Of a DNA stretch of 64,000 nucleotides, positions 51,184 to 62,573 are shown piece by piece. The notes beneath the pieces were generated by a model. The model was not told the DNA's origin. It was given only the letters and a program-made list of their open reading frames with translations, and did no database searches. The stretch's first letter is position 1. Every line of letters begins with the position of its first letter. This DNA is from Actinomycetota bacterium (GTDB lineage: Bacteria > Actinomycetota > Thermoleophilia > Gaiellales > Gaiellaceae). Location of the stretch: NCBI GenBank assembly GCA_003139545.1, contig PLJC01000012.1, positions 186,001 through 250,000 on the forward strand, given 5' to 3'. Made by a program: the position numbers and the translations under genes.

Positions 51184-51219
51184 GACGATGGAGGCGCCCA
51201 CTCGGGCGCCTCCATCGTC
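51184..51219 (+). terminator. Intercistronic hairpin between xylF and xylG
   Basis: GACGATGGAGGCGCC (51184-51198) pairs perfectly with GGCGCCTCCATCGTC (51205-51219), with one more C-G pair closing the loop ACTC. It starts 8 bases after the xylF stop and 25 bases before the xylG start. It has no T-run, so partial termination or 3' end protection is more likely than full stop. Confidence 0.75.
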
Positions 51220-51244
51220 TACCTGTGGTAAGAACGCTCAACCT

Positions 51245-52000
51245 GTGACGGACACGCCGATCCTCGAGCTCCGGAACATCACCAAGTCGTTCGGCTCGGT
51301 GCAGGCCCTCGCGGGGGTCGACTTCGAGGTCCGGAACGGCGAGGTCATGGCGCTCGTCGGCGACAACGGCGCGGGCAAGTCGACGCTCGTCAAGTGCGTC
51401 GCCGGCACGCATGAGGCCGACAGCGGTCAGATCTTCTTCGACGGTCAAGAGGTGCACATCCGCGGCCCGAAGGACGCGGCCAGGCTCGGCATCGAGGTCG
51501 TGTACCAGGATCTCGCGCTCTGCGACAACCTCGACGTCGTCCAGAACATGTACCTCGGGCGCGAGCTCAACCGCTTCCAGATCCTCGAGGAGGCGACGAT
51601 GGAGCAGCAGACCGCGAAGACGCTCAAGTCGCTCGCGGTTACGACCATCAAGTCGGTGCGCCAGCCCGTCGCCACCCTCTCGGGCGGCCAGCGGCAGTCG
51701 GTCGCCGTTGCGAAAGCGGTGCAATGGAACTCGAAGCTCGTACTCCTCGACGAGCCCACCGCGGCCCTCGGCGTTGCGCAGACCGAGCAGGTGCTGGCGC
51801 TCGTGCGCCGGCTCGGCGAGCAGGGCCTCGCCGTCGTGCTCATCTCGCACAACCTCAACGACGTCTTCGAGACCGCCGACCGGATCACGGTCCTGCGGCT
51901 CGGCCGGAGCGTGGGTGTGTTCGAGCGCCGCAAGACGACGCAGCAGGCGATCGTCGAGGCGATCACCTTTGGCGCGCCGGCGAAGGCGGTCGAGGGATGA
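51245..52000 (+). CDS. xylG: Sugar ABC transporter ATPase with a single nucleotide-binding domain
   Basis: A 251-residue ATPase. Walker A is LVGDNGAGKSTLVK, signature LSGGQRQSVAVAKAV, Walker B LVLLDEPTAALGVAQ and switch LISHNLNDVFE. The classical XylG/RbsA chain carries two such domains in about 500 residues; this one has a single copy and would act as a dimer. GTG start 51245. It overlaps the permease gene (ATGA). Confidence 0.92.
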   Translation: MTDTPILELRNITKSFGSVQALAGVDFEVRNGEVMALVGDNGAGKSTLVKCVAGTHEADSGQIFFDGQEVHIRGPKDAARLGIEVVYQDLALCDNLDVVQNMYLGRELNRFQILEEATMEQQTAKTLKSLAVTTIKSVRQPVATLSGGQRQSVAVAKAVQWNSKLVLLDEPTAALGVAQTEQVLALVRRLGEQGLAVVLISHNLNDVFETADRITVLRLGRSVGVFERRKTTQQAIVEAITFGAPAKAVEG

Positions 52001-53265
52001 CGAGCGCAGACGTCATCGGCCAGGACAAGAGGCCGCCCGTCGATCCGGAGGAGGAGCTCCCCGGCGGTTTCGCAGGGCTGCGCGCGCGCGCCTGGCTGAA
52101 TCTCCGGACGGGCAACCTCGGGCCGGCACCGATCATCGTCGGATTGGTCATCACGGTCGCGATCTTCGGGCTCACGGCGACGAACTTCTTCACGGCCACC
52201 AACTTCGCGAACCTGATCACCGAAAGCGCAGGCACGGCGATGCTCGCGTACGGCGTCGTGTTCGTGCTCCTCCTCGGTGAGATCGACCTCTCGATCGGCT
52301 ACCTGGCCGGCATCGGCGCACTCATCGTCGCCGAGCTGCAGCTCCCCGGGAGCAGCTGGCAGATGAACGGCATCCTCGCGATGCTGATCGCGGTCATCGT
52401 CTGCGCGCTCATCGGCGGCTTCCAGGGGTCGATCGTGGCCTATGTCGGCGTGCCGTCGTTCGTCGTCACGCTCGGCGGCTTCCTCATCTGGCAGGGCGTG
52501 ATCCTGAACAAGCTGGAGCAACGCGGGACGATCATCATCCAGGACCGCTGGATCAACTACACGGACAGCTATTTCTTCTCCCACTGGATCGGCTGGGTGA
52601 TCGCCGCGATCGTCACGGCGCTCTATCCGATCAGCGTCCTCTACAGGGCGATCACGGCGCGCGGCACCCACATCGCACAGGTGAACCCTGTCATCTTCGC
52701 CGTGCGCGCCGGCGGTCTCGCGATCGTGGCGTTCGGCATCGTCGGGATCTCCAACCACGCCAAGGTGATCACCACGTCGCTCGGCCTGCCGCTGGCAGGC
52801 GTGATCCTCGTCGTCTTCCTGATCCTGCTGACGTTCCTCGCGCGCTGGACGACGTTCGGCCGCCACGTCTACGCGGTCGGAGGCAATGCCGAGGCGGCGC
52901 GGAGAGCGGGCATCAACGTCCCGCGCATCCGCGTCCTCGTCTTCATGATCTCCGGGGCGACGGCCGGAATCGGCGGCATCATCTTCGCCGCGCAGGTGAA
53001 CTCGGTCGCGCTCACGTTCCCTCCCGGGAACCTGCTGCTGAACGCGATCGCGTCCGCCGTCATCGGCGGCGTCAGCCTCTTCGGCGGCCGCGGCGAGGTG
53101 CGGGGCGCGCTGCTCGGCGCAGTCCTGATCGGGACGCTCCAGAACGGCCTGAACACGCTGAACGTGTCCAACGGCTGGATCTACATCATCACCGGCCTCG
53201 TCCTGCTCTTCGCGGTGACGCTCGACACGTTCGCCGTCCGGCTGCAAAAGCGCTCCGGGCGCTAG
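51997..53265 (+). CDS. xylH: Sugar ABC transporter permease, XylH type
   Basis: A 422-residue membrane permease of the ribose/xylose family with about ten to twelve helices. FVLLLGEIDLSIGYLAGIGAL is the signature loop of this family, and [21 protein letters not shown] with NAIASAVIGGVSLFGGRGEV are the coupling and C-terminal motifs. Length fits XylH (about 390-430), longer than RbsC. It follows xylG by ATGA overlap and shares a CTAG stop with the convergent DUF347 gene. Confidence 0.94.
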   Translation: MTSADVIGQDKRPPVDPEEELPGGFAGLRARAWLNLRTGNLGPAPIIVGLVITVAIFGLTATNFFTATNFANLITESAGTAMLAYGVVFVLLLGEIDLSIGYLAGIGALIVAELQLPGSSWQMNGILAMLIAVIVCALIGGFQGSIVAYVGVPSFVVTLGGFLIWQGVILNKLEQRGTIIIQDRWINYTDSYFFSHWIGWVIAAIVTALYPISVLYRAITARGTHIAQVNPVIFAVRAGGLAIVAFGIVGISNHAKVITTSLGLPLAGVILVVFLILLTFLARWTTFGRHVYAVGGNAEAARRAGINVPRIRVLVFMISGATAGIGGIIFAAQVNSVALTFPPGNLLLNAIASAVIGGVSLFGGRGEVRGALLGAVLIGTLQNGLNTLNVSNGWIYIITGLVLLFAVTLDTFAVRLQKRSGR

Positions 53266-54026
53266 CGCGCTCCACGAGCAGCGGCCTGGCGGTCCTTGCC
53301 GGTCTTGCCGAGGTATGCGACGACGGCGATGAGGAGTGCGGCGAGGACGAAGGCGACGGGGCCGTCGCCCCAGCCGAGGCCGTGCGCGGCGCGGGACTTG
53401 CCGGTCCAGTCGGCGAATGAGGCTCCGAGCGGGCGCGTGACGATGTACGCGAGCCAAAAGGCGAGGATCCCGTTGAGGGCGAGGAAGCGATAGGCGAGGC
53501 CCGGTAGTGCGAACACGACGGCAAAGACGATGCCGGCGGTCAGGAAGCCGAGGTGGGCGGTGTATGCGGCGAGGTCGCCGAGAGCGGTGCCCATGGCGAA
53601 GGTGGCGAGCACGGCCGCCCAATAGAACCTCTCTCGCACCGACGTGTTGATGCTGTGGATCGAGAGCGTCCGTTCGCTCCGGTACCAGGACGCGAAGACG
53701 GTCACGAGCACGACCGCGAACAGGATCGTCGAGGCGATGTAGGGCACCCCGAATTCGATGTGCACGACGTCGGCCGCCATCGTTCCGAAGACCGCCACCA
53801 TCGTCACTGCGAGCCAGTACACCCAGGTGATGTAGCGACGCGCCCGGAGCTGGACGGTCATCGCGAGCGCGAACGCGACGAAGCCTGCGATCACTGCCAG
53901 GTAGGGGTTGACGGTGTGGACGAGGTAGTCGGAGGTGGACTCGCCCAGCGCCGTTGTGAGGATCTTCGCGACCCAGAAGTAGGCCGTGACCTCCGGCACT
54001 CTGATCAGCCCTGCGCGCGCGCTCAT
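53262..54026 (-). CDS. DUF347 membrane protein
   Basis: A 254-residue protein of the DUF347 family (COG4705). It has internal repeats with the family opening RVPEVTAYFWVAKILTTALGE and the second YWAAVLATFAMGTALGDL. About seven helices are visible. Some relatives are annotated as uncharacterised membrane-anchored proteins or metal-related; function is unknown. ATG at 54026 is used; an in-frame TTG upstream is also possible. It follows the large fusion gene by 81 bases on the same strand. Confidence 0.85.
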   Translation of the reverse strand: MSARAGLIRVPEVTAYFWVAKILTTALGESTSDYLVHTVNPYLAVIAGFVAFALAMTVQLRARRYITWVYWLAVTMVAVFGTMAADVVHIEFGVPYIASTILFAVVLVTVFASWYRSERTLSIHSINTSVRERFYWAAVLATFAMGTALGDLAAYTAHLGFLTAGIVFAVVFALPGLAYRFLALNGILAFWLAYIVTRPLGASFADWTGKSRAAHGLGWGDGPVAFVLAALLIAVVAYLGKTGKDRQAAARGAR

Positions 54027-54107
54027 GTCCCCGATCTCCAAGTCACCCGGAAAAACGCTGCGATCCCGGGCCTGCGACCGGTGACCGAACCCGACGAAGG
54101 CGAGACG

Positions 54108-57100
54108 TTACCTGTGCGCGAGCGCGAGCTTGCCGATCTTCGTGCCGAGCGCGCGCCCGGCTGCCTCGTCGGCAGGCGTCTCGATGCCGTCCGCGAGACC
54201 GGCGGCGCTCATTCGCTCCGCTTGCGTCGCGAACGATCGGCCCGTGAGCGCGGTCAGCACCTCGTCGGCGGCGTACGCGAAGGCGCTTCCCTCCGAGACC
54301 CAGCCCGGTGAGGCGGGCGTCGCGGCGGGCGGCGTCCATGCCGCGCCCGGAACCCACCGGCCGCCGGAGAGGACGTACTCCTGGTCGCCGACGCGCTTGC
54401 TCACACCGGCGACGATCGGCAGCTGACCGTTGAACGCGAGGTAGCGGATCATCGAGATCGGGCGCGGCGCCTGATACGTGCGCTTCGCGGCCCACGCCGA
54501 GACGGCGGCGTCGTTCAGCGCGCCGTTTAGCGTGCGGTAGAGGCGCAGGTCCTGCGTGAGATTGCCGGTCGCCGCCGTGGCGGCGAGGCGGTTCCACGCA
54601 AGCGGCGAGGTGTCGACGCGCGGAGCTCTCGCGCCGGCGGTCGCCCGCAAGACCGAGATCGCCGCCTGCTTGTACGTGCGGCTCGACGGAATCCCGAACG
54701 GCGGCGGGCCGACGTGGACGCGGCCCGCGAACGTGGAGACGCCGCCCCACTGCGCACCGACGAAGCTCTGGACGTCCGTGCGCGAGAACGAGAGCGGCTG
54801 CCAGAACGTGGCGTCGTGGACGGTCGAGCCCGGCACGCTCACGATGAGCGGCGCGTTCTGCGACACGTAGCTGGGATCCGCGTAGTGCATCGACTCGTTC
54901 GAGCCGTCATGCCGGCCGGCGGCGATCGCCGCGGCGGCGATCCTGCTCGCGGGGGCGTCCGGCGAGAGACACAGCGAGCGCAGCTGCTTCGTCAGGATCG
55001 CGAAGGTCGACGCGAGGTTCGAGTTGAACGATGCGCGCCAAAGCAGCAATTGGTATGCGGCGTAGCTGATCGCGACCGGTGAGGGGCCGGCGGACGACAT
55101 CGTGGTCGCGAGGTCGTACAGGTCGCGGGCCTGCACTGGCTCGGACGCGTCGCCGGCGCGCAGCACCGCGACGGCCGTCTCGTCCCACACGGTCGCGATC
55201 GAGCCGGAGTGCTGCGCAGGAGTGCAGGCGGCCGGGGACGGCTGGACGAGCGGCGTACGGAGCGGCGGAACGGCCACTCGGACGACGCGGTCTACGCGGC
55301 GGACGTTCGTCTCGGTCGTCGCGCCCCACGGGTAGCGCACGTAGACGACGGCAGATGTCGCAGCGCCGAGCCCCAAGTGGACGCGCGGGTCCTCGGACGA
55401 GAGGTAACTGCTCCCGGCCTGCACCGTGCGCGAGAGCGAAACGCCGTTCGGCAGCGTCAGGCTCACGACCGCGCCGGGCACGAACCGCGACAGCGATAGG
55501 TCGATCCAGTTGCCGCTCGGACCGCTCGCACGGAGGAGCACGAGCTTCCCGCCGACCGTGTTGATCGCGACCTCCATGCGGCCGTTGTTGTTCACATCTG
55601 CGGCGGCGACTCCGCGCCCGTTCAACCGAAGGGCGCCGAGCGCTCCCTTGGCAACGCCGAACCTTGCGCCGGTCGGCGCGAGCACGCGGACAGGCTCGGC
55701 GTCGGCGGCGAGCTTCGTCACCGGAATCGCCCCGGCCGCGAGCACGAGGTCGGGTTTGCCGGAGTTGGCGAGGTCGACCCACGACGCTCCCCAGCCGGCA
55801 AAGCCGGTGCCGAGCGCGGGGTCGAACTCAGGTCGTGCATTCAGGAATGACAGGCCGACTTGCCGGAACGCGGCGGTGGGCTCGTTGCGAGAGTTCGTCA
55901 CCACCATGGTTCCGTTCACCGTCGCGATGCCCATGCCCGCGAACGGATCCGCGACGCCGGCGACGGCCGCGCGGTCCTCGAAGCGGAAGCCGAGGCCGGC
56001 GGGATCGGCCTTCGCTCCGCCCGGCCACGGCACGTTCACGTACAGGTCGTTCGGGTCCTCGTCGTTCGCGATGTACAAGTCCGGGCGGCCGTCGCCGTTG
56101 ACGTCGATGAACTGCGCGCCGAGGCCGTGCCGGAAGTTCGCCGACTCGAGCCCCGCCTGGACCCCGACCTCGCGGAAGTGCCTGTGCCCTTCGTTCAGGA
56201 AGAGCAGGTCGCGCACGCCGGCGACGTTCGTCGGGAAGCCGGCGAGGGAGTTCGGCACGGGCTCGTTCGTGTCGGAGTAGCCGGCGACGAAGATGTCGGG
56301 CAGGCCGTCGCCGTTGACATCCGCGACCGCGACGCCGGTGTACCAGCCGTGCGCCGGCAGCGCCTTTGTCGTGAACGTGCCGTTGCCGTCGTTCCACAGG
56401 ACGTCGACGCCGCGCGTCGTCGAGACGACGAGATCGGGGCGCCCGTTGCCGGTCAGGTCTGCCGCGGCGCAGCCGTCACCTTGCGTCTGCAGACCGGTGT
56501 GCGACGCAGCGGTGACGTTCCGGAACTTCCCGTGCACGTTCTCGAACAGCGCGGAGCGCGGCAGCCCACCGTGTGCGCCCCACTGCGCGGTGTCGGCGCT
56601 CGAATACGAGTTGACGACGAACAGGTCCTGCCAGCCGTCGCCGTTGTAGTCGAGCCAGCAGAGGCCGCCGCCCATCATCGCCTGCGTTTCGTTCGACGGG
56701 CCGAAGCGGAACGAGCCCTGGCGGAAGTCGAGCCCGACCGAGGCCGCGACGTCAGTGAGATGCGTGCCGGCGAGCGCGTCGCTGACCACCGGCGCTGCGA
56801 TCTGGGTCGGCGTCGCGGCAGCGGGGAGCGCCCAATGACCGTTCGAGGTTTGGTGGAGGTGGTACGTGACGTCGGCGAGCTGCGCGGTGGCCGTGGGTGG
56901 CCCTTGTTCCCGGCCTTGCACGAGGTAGATCCGCAAGCGGTCGCTCGTGCTCGCCGGCCTCGCCGCGAGCAGATCGTGGGCGATCAGCTCGGCGGTGTGG
57001 CGGTCGAGCTTCGTCTGCACTCCGTGCGACGGAAGGATCGTGATCGGCGGCAGGGCGCCCGGCGGCAGCGGCCGGAACGCGGTCGCTGCGGTCCGCGGGC

Positions 57101-58100
57101 TCGCGAGGACGATCACAACTGCCGCGAGCGCGACCGCGACGGGGGCGACGGCGAGGAACCGCCGTCGGTCGAGTGCGAACGGGACGAGCCGCAGGATCGG
57201 CATCGCCAGGCACACGATCGCGAGTGCTCCGAGCAGCGCGACCTTGGCGGCGAACTCCGTCGTCGTCGGCGCGATGAGAACGGCCGAGAGCACCCCGAGA
57301 GAAACGGCGTACACGAGCCGCGCCGACGGCGAGCGGGGCGCCGTCTTCGGGTCGGTGATCATGAAGAAGAGGAACACGAGCACCTCGGGCGATGTGATCA
57401 GCACCCACCAGAGATGGAAGCCGCTGATCGGCCCGAGGTGCCAGCGCGCGGTCATCGAGTGACCCGCGAGCGCGAGCACGCCGATGCCCGCGGCGAACGA
57501 CACCCAGAAGCCGAGCGCGACGCGCAGCAGATGAAGCCGGCGGAGGATGGCGAAGCCGCCGGTGACGATGACGACGAGCGCGAGCGCGAGCCACGCCGAG
57601 GTCGGCCCCCACCAGAAGTCGAGCGGCGCCGCACGGTTCCGGCCGAGCGCGAGGAAGCAGATGACGAGGCCGATGTTCGACGGATTGAAGATGTGCTCGC
57701 CGCGCCACTTGATCACGTACTTCGAGAGGAGCGAGATGGCCGCTGTGCCGACGAAGATCCACCAGCCGCGCAGGCTCCACCAGTCACCGTGCGCGGTCCC
57801 CGGTACGCGCAGGACGAAGGCGACGCCGTTCCCGGTCAGCATCGCGCTCGCCGGCCACAGGATGACGTGCTGGCTCCGGAGGGCGATCGCGACCTCGAGC
57901 ACGGCGCAGGTCCCGAGCGCGAGCAGGATCTGGGCGATCGAGACCTCGAAGTGAAAGCCGATCTGCCCGATGACCTGCAGCGAGGTGATCGTCGCCGCGA
58001 GGTGCATGCGCGGATCGCTGAGCTTCGGGAGGAGCACCGGATACGCCCTGCCGCGGATCTCCAGGATGGGTGCCGCGGTCGCGCTCAAAGCCTGACCCAT
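54108..58100 (-). CDS. Three-part membrane fusion protein: UnbU/RnfD-like, UnbV-like FG-GAP/ASPIC, haloperoxidase-like
   Basis: A 1330-residue single frame. Residues 25-335 hold about ten helices of the RnfD/NqrB type, closest in style to UnbU (HIFNPSNIGLVICFLALG, SPEVLVFLFFMITDPKTAP). Residues 445-860 carry six FG-GAP-like calcium loops (DYNGDGWQD 484, DLTGNGRPD 548, DVNGDGLPD 594, DVNGDGRPD 666, DLANSGKPD 776, DVNNNGRME 835), then an ASPIC/UnbV domain to about 940. Residues 960-1330 resemble vanadium haloperoxidases (AWAAKRTYQAPRPISMIRYL), but the SGH site reads SEGSA and the second His region reads GIETPAD. UnbU and UnbV are separate proteins in enediyne clusters; here they are one chain, with no polyketide genes nearby. 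Confidence 0.85.
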   Translation of the reverse strand: MGQALSATAAPILEIRGRAYPVLLPKLSDPRMHLAATITSLQVIGQIGFHFEVSIAQILLALGTCAVLEVAIALRSQHVILWPASAMLTGNGVAFVLRVPGTAHGDWWSLRGWWIFVGTAAISLLSKYVIKWRGEHIFNPSNIGLVICFLALGRNRAAPLDFWWGPTSAWLALALVVIVTGGFAILRRLHLLRVALGFWVSFAAGIGVLALAGHSMTARWHLGPISGFHLWWVLITSPEVLVFLFFMITDPKTAPRSPSARLVYAVSLGVLSAVLIAPTTTEFAAKVALLGALAIVCLAMPILRLVPFALDRRRFLAVAPVAVALAAVVIVLASPRTAATAFRPLPPGALPPITILPSHGVQTKLDRHTAELIAHDLLAARPASTSDRLRIYLVQGREQGPPTATAQLADVTYHLHQTSNGHWALPAAATPTQIAAPVVSDALAGTHLTDVAASVGLDFRQGSFRFGPSNETQAMMGGGLCWLDYNGDGWQDLFVVNSYSSADTAQWGAHGGLPRSALFENVHGKFRNVTAASHTGLQTQGDGCAAADLTGNGRPDLVVSTTRGVDVLWNDGNGTFTTKALPAHGWYTGVAVADVNGDGLPDIFVAGYSDTNEPVPNSLAGFPTNVAGVRDLLFLNEGHRHFREVGVQAGLESANFRHGLGAQFIDVNGDGRPDLYIANDEDPNDLYVNVPWPGGAKADPAGLGFRFEDRAAVAGVADPFAGMGIATVNGTMVVTNSRNEPTAAFRQVGLSFLNARPEFDPALGTGFAGWGASWVDLANSGKPDLVLAAGAIPVTKLAADAEPVRVLAPTGARFGVAKGALGALRLNGRGVAAADVNNNGRMEVAINTVGGKLVLLRASGPSGNWIDLSLSRFVPGAVVSLTLPNGVSLSRTVQAGSSYLSSEDPRVHLGLGAATSAVVYVRYPWGATTETNVRRVDRVVRVAVPPLRTPLVQPSPAACTPAQHSGSIATVWDETAVAVLRAGDASEPVQARDLYDLATTMSSAGPSPVAISYAAYQLLLWRASFNSNLASTFAILTKQLRSLCLSPDAPASRIAAAAIAAGRHDGSNESMHYADPSYVSQNAPLIVSVPGSTVHDATFWQPLSFSRTDVQSFVGAQWGGVSTFAGRVHVGPPPFGIPSSRTYKQAAISVLRATAGARAPRVDTSPLAWNRLAATAATGNLTQDLRLYRTLNGALNDAAVSAWAAKRTYQAPRPISMIRYLAFNGQLPIVAGVSKRVGDQEYVLSGGRWVPGAAWTPPAATPASPGWVSEGSAFAYAADEVLTALTGRSFATQAERMSAAGLADGIETPADEAAGRALGTKIGKLALAHR

Positions 58101-58135
58101 CCTAGTGTCCTAAGGAAATAGGTGACAATGGCGCG

Positions 58136-58516
58136 ATGAGGCTCGATCGCGCCCGTCGCATCGTCGAGCACGTCGTCGCCGCGGCCTCGGCTCCCCTCTC
58201 CGTCTACGTCGCCGACACGCACGGCGAGCTCGTCGCCGCTGCCACGATGGACGGCGCCGCGCCCGACACGCGCCTGAACGCGCAGCGCAAGGCGTACACC
58301 GCCGCACGCAGCGACGCTCGCTCGACCCGCGAGCTGGCGGAGAAGGTCCGCGACGACGCGGTCGAGCGGGCGAGCTTCGATCCGTTCTTCACGTTCTTCC
58401 TCGGCGGCGTCGCCGTGTTCGAGGGCGAGACGCGCGTCGGCGCGGTCGGCGTCAGCGGCCTCCCGGGCGCCGAGGACGAGCGCCTCGCGACGGCCGCCAT
58501 CGACGCGACCGCCTGA
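58136..58516 (+). CDS. GlcG/HbpS-like (DUF336) heme-binding family protein
   Basis: A 126-residue GlcG/HbpS-fold protein. The typical opening ([34 protein letters not shown]) and the end ([20 protein letters not shown]) match; the middle contains the [13 protein letters not shown] helix. Some members bind heme, others sit with glycolate and sugar acid genes. The gene stops 1 base before the dehydratase start region, suggesting it belongs to the sugar acid operon. Confidence 0.85.
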   Translation: MRLDRARRIVEHVVAAASAPLSVYVADTHGELVAAATMDGAAPDTRLNAQRKAYTAARSDARSTRELAEKVRDDAVERASFDPFFTFFLGGVAVFEGETRVGAVGVSGLPGAEDERLATAAIDATA

Positions 58517-58517
58517 G

Positions 58518-60145
58518 ATGCGCGACGACGCGACCCGCCGGGCCCGCGAGGAGCTCGCCGCCGGGGCCGCCCGCGCGCCCGCCCGCGCGCACTTCCGCGC
58601 GATGGGGATCGATCCCGCACGGCTCGACGGCCCGATTGTCGGGATCGCGTCGACGTGGACGGGGACGATGCCGTGCAACCTGAATCAGCGCGAGCTCGCC
58701 GATCGCGTCGTCGAGGGCGTCACCGCGGCCGGCGGCGTCGGCCTCGTCTTCAACACGATCGCGGTAAGCGACAACCAGTCGCAGGCGACGCCGGGGATGC
58801 GGGCGTCGCTGATCTCGCGCGAGGTGATCGCCGACTCCATCGAGCTCATGACGGCCGCGCACGATTTCGACGCGCTCGTGTGTCTCGTCGGCTGCGACAA
58901 GACAGTGCCGGCAGCGCTCATGGCGCTCGCGCGCGTCGATAAGCCCGCGGTCGTGCTCTACAGCGGGCCGATGCGCGCCGGCCCCAATCGCACGACGATC
59001 CAGGATGTCTGGGAGGCCATTCCCGGCCCACGTCCTGTGCTGGACGAGCTCGAGCGCGTCGCATGCCCGGGGCCCGGCACCTGCGCCGGTCACTTCACCG
59101 CCAACACGATGGCGGTCGCACTCGACTGTCTCGGAATCTCCGTCATCGGCGACGGGTTGATCCCCGCCGACGAGACCGACGCGAAGGGCGATGCGGCCCG
59201 GCGCGCGGGTGAGCTGGCCGCCCGTCTGACCGTGACGGCGCGCCGCTTCCTCGACCGCCGCGCGCTCCTGCACGCGATGGCCGGGATCGCCGCGACCGGC
59301 GGCTCGACGAACGGCGTGCTCCATTTGCTTGCGATCGCGCGGGAGGCAGGCGTCGAGCTGACGCTCGACGATCTCGCCGCGGTGAGCGAACGAACGCCGG
59401 TGATCGCGAGCCTCCTCCCGACCGGTCGCTTCGCCGCCGAGGACTTCCATCGCGCCGGCGGGACCGGCGCGTTGCTGCGGGAGCTGATCCGCACGGGGCA
59501 CGTAGACGGCGGCGCGCCGACCGTCGACGGCTCGACGCTCGCGGAGCGGACGGACGGCGCGCCTGCGCCGGACGGTGCGGTGCTCTCCACCGTCGAGCAG
59601 CCGTTCAAGGCGGGCGGTGCGCTCCGCGCGCTGCGCGGCAACCTCGCGCCCGGCGGCAGCCTCGTGAAGGTCAGCGGCATACGCGCGCACCGTGGCCCCG
59701 CGCGCGTCTTCGACAGCGAGGAAGCGTGCACGGACGCGGTCCGCGCCGGCCGCGTTCAGCCGGGGGACATGCTCGTCGTCCGCTACGAGGGGCCGGCGGG
59801 CGGTCCCGGCATGCGCGAGCTGCTCAGCGTCACGTCCTCGATCGTCGGCGCTGGGCTCGGCGATTCGGTCGCGCTCGTGACCGACGGCCGCTTCTCGGGC
59901 GCGACCCGCGGGCTCATGGTCGGCTACGTCTCACCGGAGGCGTTCCGCGGCGGGCCGCTCGCCGTCGTGCGCGACGGCGACGTCGTCGCGATCGACGCGG
60001 ACGCGGGCACGCTCGTCCTGGAGGTCGACGACGGCGAGCTCGCCGATCGGCTGGCCGGGTGGACGCAGCCTTCGTCCGACGTGACCGGCGTGTTCGCGCG
60101 CTACCGCGCGCTTGTCGGGCCGGCGTCCGAGGGCGCCGTCCTGTC

Positions 60146-60149
<4 letters not shown>
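58518..60149 (+). CDS. IlvD/Edd-family sugar-acid dehydratase
   Basis: A 543-residue [Fe-S] dehydratase. The likely cluster ligands are C53 (TMPCNLNQ), C126 (LVGCDKTVP) and C189 ([11 protein letters not shown]). Other conserved parts are [14 protein letters not shown] and [20 protein letters not shown]. The family includes dihydroxyacid dehydratase and xylonate/gluconate dehydratases. The adjacent sugar dehydrogenase and lyxose-isomerase-like genes favour an aldonic acid substrate over branched-chain amino acids, which is inferred. It overlaps the next gene by GTGA. Confidence 0.9.
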
Positions 60150-62556
<2,407 letters not shown>

Positions 62557-62573
62557 ACGCGTACTATCGCCAA

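Noticed and set aside
55860..58121. A 753-codon open frame on the plus strand opposite the large fusion gene
   Set aside because: It is very rich in Arg, Asp, Glu and Val with no domain, as expected from antisense of a G/C-third-position gene. The minus-strand frame has clear domains.
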